Shown here: positions 55,872 through 64,000 of the stretch, piece by piece
Layout: each line of letters begins with the position of its first letter
Position numbering within the stretch: the stretch's first letter is position 1
DNA from: RGIG4608 sp045606265
GTDB lineage: Bacteria; Bacillota; Clostridia; Oscillospirales; CAG-272
Direction: 5' to 3'
Assembly: GCA_045606265.1 (NCBI GenBank)
Contig: JAZURO010000165.1
Location: forward strand, 1-64,000
DNA: 64,000 nucleotides
Notes under the pieces: model-generated
The model's input: only the letters and a program-made list of their open reading frames with translations
Databases searched by the model: none
Told to the model about the DNA's origin: nothing
Translations under genes and position numbers: made by a program

Positions 55872-58800
55872 AACCGTATGTAGTATATCACTTGCACTCT
55901 GATTACAGTTTGCTTGATAGTTGTACTAACTACAAGGATTATATAGACACGGCGGTATCGTACGGCTTTCCCGCAATCGCCTTTACAGAGCACGGAAAGC
56001 TATCTGGCTGGGTCAAAAAGAAACAATACTGCGATGAAAAGGGAATTAAGTACATTCACGGAGTAGAAGTATATATAACCGAACAGCTCGAGCCGAAGGT
56101 GAGAGACAATTACCATACGGTTCTAATTGCGAAAAATTTTGAAGGTGTGAAAGAAATCAACTCTATCATCAGCAAATCGTTTGATGAAGAACATTTTTAC
56201 TACACAAACAGAATTTCCGTCGATGAATTTTTAAGTCTGTCTGACAATGTAATTACCACAAGTGCTTGTTTGGCTTCTCCTCTTAACAAACTGCCTATGT
56301 CTCACGATAAATACGAGGCAATGGTTAAGAGATACGATTATCTCGAAATACAACCACACGCACACCAAGAGCAGGTTGATTTTAACATCCACCTCGCTCA
56401 TCTCGCAGATACATACGGAAAGCCGTTAATCGCAGGCACGGATACGCACTCTCTAAACGCATATAAAGCAGAGTGTAGAAAAATTCTGCTGAAGCGCAAG
56501 CATAAGTCGTACGGTGACGAGGACGCATTCGACCTCACGTTCAAGACCTATGATGAACTCGTTGAAGCATTTGCAAAGCAAAACGCACTGCCAGAAGCTA
56601 TGTATATGCAGGCTATTGCAAACACGATTGCGATGGCAGATCTGGTAGAAGACTTCAAGCTCGACTGCGAACTTAAGTATCCTATTCTGTACGGCTCTCG
56701 AGAAAAAGACCACGAGATGTTACTTGAAACCATCGAGAGAAAGTTCACCGAAAAAATCGCCAATGGGGCGATTACGGCAGAACAAATTCCAAAGTTCAGA
56801 GAGGCAATCGACGAGGAAGTTAGAGTATTTACCAAAATTCATATGGACGGATTTATGTTGTCTATGTCCGAACTTATCTCGTGGTGTCACGAAAACGGAA
56901 TTGCGACAGGCAATGCAAGAGGTTCTGTAGCAGGAAGTAGAGTGGCGTATATTACAGATGTCATCGACCTAAATCCAGAGACGTGGCATACAGTGTTCTC
57001 CAGATTTGCCAACGAGGACAGAGTAGAGGTTGGAGATATTGATACGGACTGCATAGAGTCGGACAGACCGAAAATCTTTGAATACGTTGTTGGCCGTTTT
57101 GGCGCAGACAAGACAGCGAGAGTGTCGTCGTTCGGAACCATAAACGACAGAGGCGTAATTGATGATATCTGCGGTGCACTACGAGACTATCATAAAGAGG
57201 CACACCCAGACGAAAGCGACGATGATAATCCGTACAGTATTCCAAAGGCTAATAAGATTAAGAAGATGTACGAAACAGACCCTGACGGAACGAAAGAGAA
57301 ATATCCTGATGTGTTTTACTACTTTGACGGATTGCTCGGAACCAAGGTGTCTCAATCAGTTCATCCGGCTGGAATGGTTATTAGCCCTGTTACACTTGCC
57401 GATAACTACGGCATATTTGACAAGGAGGGCGACAACTGTTTGATGCTCGATATGGACGAGGTACACGATGTCGGAATGGTAAAATACGACTTCCTTATCC
57501 TTAGTAACATCGAGATTATCAGAAATACATATGCAATGCTCGGCAAACCGTATCCAAAATCTCACGAAATTGACTGGTTTGACAAAGCAGTGTGGGAGGA
57601 TATGATTCGTTGTCCTATGGGTATTTTCCAGATGGAGTCCGAGTTTGCATTCCAGTTACTACGCAAATTCAAGCCGACATCAATCTTCGATATGTCGCTT
57701 GTAACCGCGTGCATTAGACCTTCGGGCGCTTCATATCGCGAAGATCTGATTTCTCGTAAACCCCACCAAAACCCATCAAAACTTATTGACGATATTCTTG
57801 CAGAAAACAATGGATATCTTGTATACCAAGAGGACATTATCAAGTTCCTACAAGCAGTATGCGGACTAACGGGGAGTGAAGCAGATACTGTTCGACGCGG
57901 TATTGCTAAAAAGAAAATGAGTATCCTTGAAGAAATGATGCCGCGTATTCTCGAGGGTTATTGTTCTAAATCAGACAAAGCAAGAGAGAAATCTGAGCAA
58001 GAAGCAAACGAATTTATTAAGATTATCGAAGACGCATCGTCGTATATGTTCGGATACAACCACAGCGTCGCGTATTGCCTGATCGGATATTTGTGCGCCT
58101 ATCTCAGACACTATCACCCGTACGAGTTTATCACTTGTTACCTCAACAATGCATCTTCAGAAGAAGACATTAAAAAGGGAACAGAACTTGCGGAGGCTTA
58201 CGGCATTAGAATTACCCCTCCGAGATATGGTATCTCGCAAGACAACTATTGCTTCGACGAAGAACAAAAAGTAATTGCCAAGGGCGTTTCCTCTATTCGA
58301 TACCTCAGCTCTAAGGCTGCAATTGAGCTATACGAAATCTCTAAAACTACAAAGCCAGACACGTTTCTGGAGTTGCTTTGTCAAATCAAAGGAACTTCAC
58401 TTAATAGCAGACAACTTGATATGCTTATGAAGATTGACTTTTTCGAGCAGTTTGGCAACGGCAGAGAGTTGTTTATGATTAGAGGAATGTTCGACTTCTT
58501 TAGAGAAGGAGATGCCAAGTCGATTAAGAAAGACACTATAAAGGACGACGACCTAAGACGTATCATCGCAAACCACGCATCATCAAAACGTAAGGACGGA
58601 TCCGAAGCCGCTTCGTTTACATTCGCGAGTTCGGATGATGTTAAGAAGTGTATGGCTGAATGCGAACAATTTATCCGCTCTCTTAATGTTCCAGATATTG
58701 AGATGAGAGTGAAAATTCAAAACAGCCTCGACATTTTGGGTTATGTCGATGTTGCAACAGGAAAAGAAGAAGACAGAAAGAGATTGCTGATTATGGACTG

Positions 58801-59011
58801 TCAGCCGCTGATAGATAAGCGCAATGGCAATGTATGGTCTTACAGACTAAGCACAAGAAGTCTTGGTTCTGGAAAGACGGCAAGAATTTCTGTTTACACA
58901 AAACTGTATGACGAAAACCCAATCAAAACAGGAAATATTATCTACGCAAAGAGCGTGGAAAAGAACAGAGCTGGTTATTGGTATCTATATGATTATGATG
59001 TCGAATCTTAA
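55868..59011 (+). CDS. dnaE: C-family DNA polymerase (DnaE-like alpha subunit), 1047 aa
   Basis: PHP domain first (YHLHSDYSLLDS, AFTEHGKLSGW, TDTHSL), then the C-family palm: GNARGSVAGSRVAYITDVIDL and GDIDTD at 389-394 with a distal VKYDFL. SVHPAGMVISP and GYNHSVAY follow the DnaE order. Slightly shorter than host DnaE (~1100-1160 aa). The phage replicative polymerase; PHP may proofread. No clamp-binding motif was sought. Confidence 0.95.
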   Translation: MKPYVVYHLHSDYSLLDSCTNYKDYIDTAVSYGFPAIAFTEHGKLSGWVKKKQYCDEKGIKYIHGVEVYITEQLEPKVRDNYHTVLIAKNFEGVKEINSIISKSFDEEHFYYTNRISVDEFLSLSDNVITTSACLASPLNKLPMSHDKYEAMVKRYDYLEIQPHAHQEQVDFNIHLAHLADTYGKPLIAGTDTHSLNAYKAECRKILLKRKHKSYGDEDAFDLTFKTYDELVEAFAKQNALPEAMYMQAIANTIAMADLVEDFKLDCELKYPILYGSREKDHEMLLETIERKFTEKIANGAITAEQIPKFREAIDEEVRVFTKIHMDGFMLSMSELISWCHENGIATGNARGSVAGSRVAYITDVIDLNPETWHTVFSRFANEDRVEVGDIDTDCIESDRPKIFEYVVGRFGADKTARVSSFGTINDRGVIDDICGALRDYHKEAHPDESDDDNPYSIPKANKIKKMYETDPDGTKEKYPDVFYYFDGLLGTKVSQSVHPAGMVISPVTLADNYGIFDKEGDNCLMLDMDEVHDVGMVKYDFLILSNIEIIRNTYAMLGKPYPKSHEIDWFDKAVWEDMIRCPMGIFQMESEFAFQLLRKFKPTSIFDMSLVTACIRPSGASYREDLISRKPHQNPSKLIDDILAENNGYLVYQEDIIKFLQAVCGLTGSEADTVRRGIAKKKMSILEEMMPRILEGYCSKSDKAREKSEQEANEFIKIIEDASSYMFGYNHSVAYCLIGYLCAYLRHYHPYEFITCYLNNASSEEDIKKGTELAEAYGIRITPPRYGISQDNYCFDEEQKVIAKGVSSIRYLSSKAAIELYEISKTTKPDTFLELLCQIKGTSLNSRQLDMLMKIDFFEQFGNGRELFMIRGMFDFFREGDAKSIKKDTIKDDDLRRIIANHASSKRKDGSEAASFTFASSDDVKKCMAECEQFIRSLNVPDIEMRVKIQNSLDILGYVDVATGKEEDRKRLLIMDCQPLIDKRNGNVWSYRLSTRSLGSGKTARISVYTKLYDENPIKTGNIIYAKSVEKNRAGYWYLYDYDVES

Positions 59012-59027
59012 CCACTATATATAGTGG
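59010..59027 (+). other. Palindrome after dnaE
   Basis: ACCACTATATATAGTGGT is a perfect 18-bp palindrome at the dnaE stop, with CACTATATAT repeated 17 bp later. No T-tract, so a terminator is weak; a protein-binding or replication-linked site is possible. Confidence 0.4.
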
Positions 59028-59119
59028 TGAAAACAAATTACGACACTATATATTGATTGAATATGACAATCAAACCAGTATTTGATTTGAGACTTTTTAC
59101 ACAAACAGGAGAAACGCCT

Positions 59120-59743
59120 ATGAACGAAATGCTTACTTTGGAAATTCCAAAGGATCTTGAAAACCTTCTTCTCCCAAACCCTGCATTGCTCGACTACTAC
59201 AAGGATGCCGAGCAACGTATGTTCTGGTTGGAAGGTGAGGTCAACGACGAGACGCTTGACCTCGTTAAGACAATTATGCGCATCAATCACGAAGACGCAA
59301 AATATAAAATCCCGATTGAAGAAAGAGTTCCCATCAGAATTTTTATCGACACACCGGGTGGTCACACTCAGGTTATGCGCTCTCTCATTGGCGCTATCAA
59401 GATGAGCACAACACCAGTATACACAATTGTATATTGTGCAGCTATGAGTGCTGGTTCTTACATTTTGGCTGCTGGACACAAAAGATTTGCCTTCCCGAAC
59501 TCCATTATCCTTGTTCATTCTGGCAATCACGGCTACCAAGGAACTGTCGAACAGGTTGAGTCTGCGAAGAAGTTTTATGATAAACTTGACAAACGAGACA
59601 ACGAAACATTCCTCGCTAACACATCTGTTTCCGCGGGAGACCTAAAGCGCAAGGGTGCTATTGACTGGTATATGACCGCCGAGGAAGCCCTAAAGTATGG
59701 TGTTATTGACCGTATTATCGAAGATTTTTGCGAGGTAATGTAA
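59120..59743 (+). CDS. clpP: ClpP-like serine protease (207 aa)
   Basis: ATG 59120 after CAGGAG. IFIDTPGGHTQVMRSLIGAI, then CAAMSAGSYILAAG with nucleophile S110, and ILVHSGNHGYQGT with H133, are ClpP's Ser and His boxes; VSAGDLKRKGAIDWYMTAEEALKYGVID ends it in the ClpP manner. Phage ClpP proteins often mature capsids or remodel host proteolysis. The stop is fused with the next start (TAATG). Confidence 0.9.
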   Translation: MNEMLTLEIPKDLENLLLPNPALLDYYKDAEQRMFWLEGEVNDETLDLVKTIMRINHEDAKYKIPIEERVPIRIFIDTPGGHTQVMRSLIGAIKMSTTPVYTIVYCAAMSAGSYILAAGHKRFAFPNSIILVHSGNHGYQGTVEQVESAKKFYDKLDKRDNETFLANTSVSAGDLKRKGAIDWYMTAEEALKYGVIDRIIEDFCEVM

Positions 59744-61173
59744 TGTCGCAAAGTTCAAAAGATAAAATTCAAATTAACTTCGTTGGCGAATCTGCCAATG
59801 GAGTAACAGGTTCTTGCGTGTGGGTTAAAACCCCACACGTAGAGTTCCTAATAGAATGTGGATTGTACCAAGGCTCTGGAGAAACTTTGTCGGAGTACAA
59901 AATCAATAATGCGCCGTTTAAGTTTAAGCCGAAGAATATTTCGTATGTATTCGCCGCTCATAATCACGGAGACCATATCCTAAGAATTCCGTTGCTTTAT
60001 AAACGCGGAATGAATGCACCTACGATTATGCCGTCTGGTTCGATACCTATCGCACGAATTCTAATGGAAGATAGCGCAAGAATTATGTCTTGTGATGCTG
60101 AGGCGTTATCCAAGCAATATCATAGGGAGTATGCGCCAATATACACACAGAATGACGTGGAGAGATGCGTCGGATCTATTCGCGAATACCCAATGGGAGA
60201 GTTCGTACAACTGGACGAATATGTCAAATTCCGTTTCATACCATCGGGGCACATCTTAAATGCAGCTCAGATTGAAATCGCGGTTACGGAAGGAAACGTT
60301 ACCAAGACCATCGGATATACATCCGACCTTGGTAACATCCATATCGAAAAAATGTATGCTAATACATTTGAACCAATACGCAGGGTGAATGTGTTGATTG
60401 GCGAAACGACTTATGGAGGCGAAGATAGAATTGCTACACAAAGGATACGCCATAAAGACTTAGAAAAACTTAAGACTGTTATCGAAAACACCTGCAAGAA
60501 TGACCGAGGAAGGGTTCTCATCCCTTGTTTTGCTAACTCGCGTAGTCAAGAAATGTTAACTCATCTCTACGATCTTTTCGGAAACGATAAAAGCTTTAAC
60601 ATCCCTGTTCTCTTTGATACACCTATGGGTATGAGAGTTTGTGATGCTTACAGAACACTCCTTTCTGGCGACGAACTACAACATTGGGAGCGAGTCTTAC
60701 AATGGGATAACGTAAAGTTTATTTCAGATCCTGATGAGAGCAAGGCTTGGCAAAACGATTCAAGTCCAGCAGTTATTATTTCTTCGTCTGGTATGATGAC
60801 ACACGGACGCTCAAGAGCATACGCGAAAGCTATGTTGTCTGACTCGCGAAATATGATCGTATTCTGCGGATTTAGTGTCGATAGCTCTTTGGCATCAATA
60901 ATCAAAGAAGGGAAGGTCAAAACGATTAAGCTCGGCGGTAAGCGTGTTGCGAACAGATGCAGAGTGGTAGACCTACACTCATTTAGCAGTCATATGCAAA
61001 AGGACAGTCTGCTCGAGTATTACAGCAATGTGGATTGCGAGAAAATCCTTCTCGTACACGGAGATATGCAAGGAAAGGTCGAGTTTGCTAACGAGCTCGC
61101 AAATGCAATATCTAAAAATAATAAAACGTCAAAGGTAATTTGCGTCAATAAAGGACACACTCTTACACTTTGA
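59743..61173 (+). CDS. Metallo-beta-lactamase/beta-CASP ribonuclease (476 aa)
   Basis: H73-N-H75-G-D77-H78 is the zinc signature; further motifs PSGHILNAAQIEI, IGETTYGG, IPCFANSRSQEML and ISSSGMMTHGR...HSFSSHMQK are the beta-CASP set of CPSF73/RNase J relatives. The order and SSSGM favour the KH-less CPSF-like type. Acts on RNA (endo or 5'-3' exo). Coupled to clpP. Confidence 0.9.
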   Translation: MSQSSKDKIQINFVGESANGVTGSCVWVKTPHVEFLIECGLYQGSGETLSEYKINNAPFKFKPKNISYVFAAHNHGDHILRIPLLYKRGMNAPTIMPSGSIPIARILMEDSARIMSCDAEALSKQYHREYAPIYTQNDVERCVGSIREYPMGEFVQLDEYVKFRFIPSGHILNAAQIEIAVTEGNVTKTIGYTSDLGNIHIEKMYANTFEPIRRVNVLIGETTYGGEDRIATQRIRHKDLEKLKTVIENTCKNDRGRVLIPCFANSRSQEMLTHLYDLFGNDKSFNIPVLFDTPMGMRVCDAYRTLLSGDELQHWERVLQWDNVKFISDPDESKAWQNDSSPAVIISSSGMMTHGRSRAYAKAMLSDSRNMIVFCGFSVDSSLASIIKEGKVKTIKLGGKRVANRCRVVDLHSFSSHMQKDSLLEYYSNVDCEKILLVHGDMQGKVEFANELANAISKNNKTSKVICVNKGHTLTL

Positions 61174-61186
61174 TACAGGAGGAAAT

Positions 61187-61426
61187 ATGAGTAAAGAAAT
61201 TGAATGGGGAATGATTCACGGCGAGGGTGATATCGTGTGCACTTGCGATAACTGCGATACGGAAGAATGGTTTCCATTTGAAGACGGATGCTTCGATTTC
61301 AAAGAAGTATCAAGAGAATTAAGAGAAGATTACGGTTGGATTGCACGCAAGATTGATGGAGAGTGGCGCGACTTTTGTTGCGACAACTGCCATAGAGAAT
61401 TTCTTGCGAAGCAGAAACGAGGTTAA
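61187..61426 (+). CDS. Small zinc-binding protein (79 aa)
   Basis: CTCDNCDTEEWFPFE and FCCDNCHREFLA give two Cys pairs for one zinc. RBS CAGGAGG. A 2-nt gap precedes the next gene. A related pattern is common in phage proteins; function unknown. Confidence 0.65.
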   Translation: MSKEIEWGMIHGEGDIVCTCDNCDTEEWFPFEDGCFDFKEVSRELREDYGWIARKIDGEWRDFCCDNCHREFLAKQKRG

Positions 61427-61428
61427 TT

Positions 61429-61887
61429 ATGACAAACGCAGAATGCCAAGTAGAGACTCAGAAGCATATTGAGATTGTCAGGAAGTATCTGCGTTTAGTC
61501 ACAGATAAACTGACCACTCGCGGGGTGGAACACGATAAGTTGAAGCTTGAGAGTCCAGAGGTTGAAATATTTGCAGAGTACACACCTAAACTCGCGGATT
61601 GCACTTACGGTAGCGATGAATACCACTCGTTCTTAAAAGAGATGGATACTGCGCTACAACACCATTATGCAAACTATCGTCATCACCCAGAACACTTTGA
61701 GCACGGTATCAACGATATGACATTGATAGACATTGTCGAGATGCTTTGTGACTGGAAAGCTTCTACACTCAGGCATAACGATGGTAACCTACTCAAGAGT
61801 ATTGATACGAATGCTCAAAGATTCGGGTTTGATGACCAACTCAAACAAATCTTTATTAACACAGCAAAAATGTTTGACGAACAATAA
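61429..61887 (+). CDS. DUF5662 family protein (152 aa)
   Basis: QKHIEIVRKYLRLVTDKLTTRGVEHDKLKL, HHYANYRHHPEHFEHGINDMTLIDIVEMLCDW and STLRHNDGNLLKSIDTNAQRF match this helical His-rich family, which looks like an HD-type metal-binding fold. Likely a nucleotide-metabolism enzyme given its neighbours; unproven. Confidence 0.8.
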   Translation: MTNAECQVETQKHIEIVRKYLRLVTDKLTTRGVEHDKLKLESPEVEIFAEYTPKLADCTYGSDEYHSFLKEMDTALQHHYANYRHHPEHFEHGINDMTLIDIVEMLCDWKASTLRHNDGNLLKSIDTNAQRFGFDDQLKQIFINTAKMFDEQ

Positions 61888-61898
61888 GGAGATAAAGG

Positions 61899-62528
61899 AT
61901 GATTAGAATCGAAGATATTGTGAGCAATGTCAAGGTATACGGTCTTGAGGATAGTATCCGCAGAGCCAAATTCCCTATGAGTGTGGACATCGACAGTCTA
62001 TCAACGGACATTACGCCCGGTATACAAAAACTCGCACAGGCAGAACGAGGCAGCGGACACGACAACTGGCTGAAAGGAGTCATTGTGCAGTTCGACCTAA
62101 CCTTTACAAATAAGGTGTGGCCTGAAGCCGAGCGATACCACTGGTTTGACTTTGTGTCATCTCAGAGCACTATGCACCGTATTACAAAGTTTGACCTTGA
62201 CAAAGCATACATACACTATGTAGATAAGCGTATGATCGACATTATGAAAGAGAAGGTAGCGGAATATAATGAACTTTGTTCGAGATCTCTACCTGCATCT
62301 TGCAACGAACTTGATGCGCTTGAAGAACAAAAGAAAGAGAAGTACCTTGAGGTGCTTTACAACAATCCCGCTGGGTTTAGGCTGACGGCTGGAATGACAA
62401 CCAACTATCAACAGCTTAAGACCATTTATGCTCAAAGAAAAACACATCGTCTACCAGAATGGAGAGTTTTCTGTAAGTGGATAGAAACACTACCTATGAG
62501 CGAGCTAATTACGGGAGGGAAAAGATGA
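61899..62528 (+). CDS. Conserved phage protein, possibly ThyX-like fold (209 aa)
   Basis: VQFDLTFTNKVWPEAERYHWFDFVSSQSTMHRITKF and GFRLTAGMTTNYQQLKTIYAQRKTHRLPEWRVFCKWIETLP recur together in phage proteins near nucleotide genes. The SSQS-MHR stretch recalls the RHRxxS core of flavin-dependent thymidylate synthase, but the full motif is absent. Overlaps the dNMP kinase by 4 nt. Confidence 0.6.
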   Translation: MIRIEDIVSNVKVYGLEDSIRRAKFPMSVDIDSLSTDITPGIQKLAQAERGSGHDNWLKGVIVQFDLTFTNKVWPEAERYHWFDFVSSQSTMHRITKFDLDKAYIHYVDKRMIDIMKEKVAEYNELCSRSLPASCNELDALEEQKKEKYLEVLYNNPAGFRLTAGMTTNYQQLKTIYAQRKTHRLPEWRVFCKWIETLPMSELITGGKR

Positions 62529-63112
62529 CGCATTTTGTATGTATTTCAGGACACGCACAAAACGGTAAGGATACGTCTGCTGCAATGTTCAAAAACGAAC
62601 TTGAAGCGAAGGGGTATTCCACATTGATTGTCCACTATGCAGATTTGTTAAAGTATATGTGTAAGACATTTTTTGGATGGAATGGTGAGAAAGATGAATA
62701 TGGTCGCACTCTGCTCCAAAAAGTTGGTACAGACTGCATCCGACAAAAAGAACCCGATTACTGGGTTGATTTTGTGACAAAAATCGTATCCCTATTTCCA
62801 GACGAATGGGACTATATTATTGTACCAGATGCGAGATTTCCAAATGAATTGACCCGAATTATGGAGGCGGGTTTCCCGTTAACACATATTCGTGTCGTGA
62901 GGAATGAATTTATCAGTCCTTTAACGGACGAACAAAAAAGGCATCCGTCCGAAACGGCGCTCGACAACACCGAGCCAGACTATTGGTTATTTAACAAGAG
63001 TCTTGAACAACTTAGAGAAGATGTAGAAGAGTTGTGCGAGGTTATAACCACACGACCCGAATCGGAGTATGTACAAATGACGATTTTCGATGTTTTGGAG
63101 GAGTCTGTATGA
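62525..63112 (+). CDS. Deoxynucleoside monophosphate kinase (195 aa)
   Basis: P-loop SGHAQNGKDTSA, then YADLLKYMCKTFFGW, LLQKVGTDCIRQKEPDYWVDFV, VPDARFPNEL. This is the phage dNMP kinase pattern (GHxxxGKDT, then DxRFxNE). Makes dNDPs for replication. RBS GGGAGGGA; overlaps the next gene (ATGA). Confidence 0.88.
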   Translation: MTHFVCISGHAQNGKDTSAAMFKNELEAKGYSTLIVHYADLLKYMCKTFFGWNGEKDEYGRTLLQKVGTDCIRQKEPDYWVDFVTKIVSLFPDEWDYIIVPDARFPNELTRIMEAGFPLTHIRVVRNEFISPLTDEQKRHPSETALDNTEPDYWLFNKSLEQLREDVEELCEVITTRPESEYVQMTIFDVLEESV

Positions 63113-63702
63113 ATAGAAAAGTCACCGTTTTAATCGACCTCGATGATACGATGACTCATCTGTGTCGCGCTTGGTGCCAGTGGCTTAATAGAAAGTATGG
63201 CACCAATGTGTCGGAAAGTGATGTGGTCGGATGGAAAGTGGACGATTACTTTCCTGAATTAACGGAGGATCAGGTGTTTGAACCACTCCATACAGACTCG
63301 TTTTGGCACGATGTTGAGCCATTTGACGAAGCGCCGTATTACATTGAGCGCCTTATCAAAGAGGGATTTGATGTATATATCTGTACCGCTTCTCTATTTG
63401 ATACAATCAAGGCGAAGTTTGAATACACAATTGGGAGATACTTCCCATACATTTCTTGGAATAAAATTATTGTTACCAAGAACAAACAGCTTATCAATGG
63501 CGACATCCTAATTGACGATGGCATCCACAATCTCGAGGGTGGTCGTTACAGGAAAATCTTGATGTCTGCTCCACATAACCTCAGTTATGACGCGGCATCG
63601 AACGGAATGACAAGGGTAACAACGTGGCGTGACGCTTATAGTGCCGTCCGAAGCTACGCATTAGAAATAACGGAAGAGGAGAGTGTAAATAACAATGAAT
63701 GA
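63109..63702 (+). CDS. 5'(3')-deoxyribonucleotidase-like HAD enzyme (197 aa)
   Basis: LIDLDDTMTHLCRAWCQWLNRKYG (motif I DxDxT), then YICTAS (motif II), LIDDGIHNL (motif IV). NT5C-type enzymes dephosphorylate dNMPs and may balance the kinase encoded upstream. The C-terminus is acidic. Overlaps the glutaredoxin gene by 8 nt. Confidence 0.85.
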   Translation: MNRKVTVLIDLDDTMTHLCRAWCQWLNRKYGTNVSESDVVGWKVDDYFPELTEDQVFEPLHTDSFWHDVEPFDEAPYYIERLIKEGFDVYICTASLFDTIKAKFEYTIGRYFPYISWNKIIVTKNKQLINGDILIDDGIHNLEGGRYRKILMSAPHNLSYDAASNGMTRVTTWRDAYSAVRSYALEITEEESVNNNE

Positions 63703-63925
63703 AGAAAATAGATTTTCTCCAGTTTTGTATTCTACTGGTTGCGTAAATTGTAAGAGTCTTAAAGACGAACTTGACGCAAAACAGATTGAATATGTGGAGT
63801 GCAACGATGTTAACAAAATGCTGGAGCTTGGGTTTGATAAAGTACCTATGCTCGAAATTGAAGCAGGGGTGTTCCTTGATTACGAATCCAGTCTGGATTG
63901 GGTGAATGGAGGTTATCAGAAATGA
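63695..63925 (+). CDS. Glutaredoxin-like protein (76 aa)
   Basis: VLYSTGCVNCKSLKDELDAKQIEYVE with CxxC (CVNC), then KVPMLEIEAGVFLDY (cis-Pro) is a minimal glutaredoxin/NrdH fold. Directly followed by a likely ribonucleotide reductase gene, whose electron donor it may be. Confidence 0.85.
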   Translation: MNEENRFSPVLYSTGCVNCKSLKDELDAKQIEYVECNDVNKMLELGFDKVPMLEIEAGVFLDYESSLDWVNGGYQK

Positions 63926-64000
63926 AGAGCAGTAAGAATATCGTAGAACCGTATCTCAAGGGTAGCGACTGGAGAGTTAAGGAAAATTCGAGTACCATCT
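63922..64000 (+). CDS. nrdD: Start of a likely anaerobic ribonucleotide reductase (partial)
   Basis: Only 26 codons before the window ends: MKSSKNIVEPYLKGSDWRVKEN... The DWRVKEN element is typical of NrdD N-termini after the ATP-cone. It overlaps the glutaredoxin stop (ATGA). A class III enzyme would fit a strictly anaerobic gut host. The call rests on a short stretch. Confidence 0.5.
   Translation, partial: MKSSKNIVEPYLKGSDWRVKENSSTI

Noticed and set aside
1..64000. CRISPR array
   Set aside because: No direct repeats of 23-40 bp with regular unique spacers; the only tandem repeat (1-124) has two copies and a 10-bp spacer.
1..64000. Alternative genetic code (stop reassignment), as in some gut phages
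   Set aside because: TAA, TAG and TGA all end recognisable genes at natural positions, and no gene needs readthrough.

Overview
The window looks like part of a large temperate phage (or phage-plasmid) of a Firmicute, probably a gut Clostridium-type host. Nearly all genes lie on the + strand, tightly packed with ATGA/TAATG overlaps and strong AGGAGG-type ribosome sites. Vegetative promoters are near-consensus TTGACA-17-TATAAT. There are six tRNA genes, many small acidic or zinc-binding phage proteins, a C-family DNA polymerase, a primase-helicase, and an integrase with an excisionase-like protein. No virion structural or lysis genes are seen, so this is the early/accessory and replication part of a larger genome.

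Layout. 1-2.5 kb: tandem repeat, a large structured RNA candidate and two genes of unknown function. 2.6-5.8 kb: promoter, aberrant tRNA-Tyr, a remote variable protein of a diversity-generating retroelement (DGR), NadR, PnuC and tRNA-Glu. 5.9-9.6 kb: a ubiquitin-like conjugation operon (Ub-like protein, E2-like, JAB peptidase, E1). 9.6-11.5 kb: RNase HI, a structured RNA and a stand-alone reverse transcriptase. 11.8-17.5 kb: YubB-like and ArdA-like genes and the DGR core (second variable protein, Avd-like, template repeat, reverse transcriptase). 17.5-22.5 kb: small acidic proteins, a lipoprotein and an SPFH protein. 22.5-25.2 kb: tRNA cluster with two more structured RNA candidates and a Thg1-like enzyme. 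25.3-33.3 kb: RNA repair enzyme, NAD salvage genes, macrodomain, AAA+ ATPase. 33-48 kb: small genes, MazF, two tyrosine recombinases, a likely recombinase-fold repressor, a family of genes sharing a C-terminal tag, HAD and Pth2. 48.4-48.8 kb: probable attP built on a tRNA 3' end. 48.9-64 kb: replication and nucleotide metabolism (methylase, ligase, annealase, SSB, nuclease, primase-helicase, DnaE, ClpP, beta-CASP nuclease, dNMP kinase, deoxyribonucleotidase, glutaredoxin, start of a likely anaerobic ribonucleotide reductase).

Striking signals. (1) Four paralogous ~320-nt RNAs (10.0, 11.8, 17.1, 21.0 kb) share a covarying closing helix, a covarying hairpin and a GTAACAAAATGTC-like core; one sits directly upstream of the stand-alone RT. 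(2) The DGR has one template and two targets 11 kb apart. (3) A 14-bp box, CACTTTTAGACAAC, recurs before several genes and is inverted inside the promoter of a degenerate tyrosine-recombinase-fold protein, suggesting the operator network of a lysogeny repressor. (4) A complete Ub-like conjugation set is present. (5) NAD salvage, RNA repair and macrodomain genes form a plausible counter-defence island. (6) Four neighbouring genes end in the same SFDEAMGFN-like tag.
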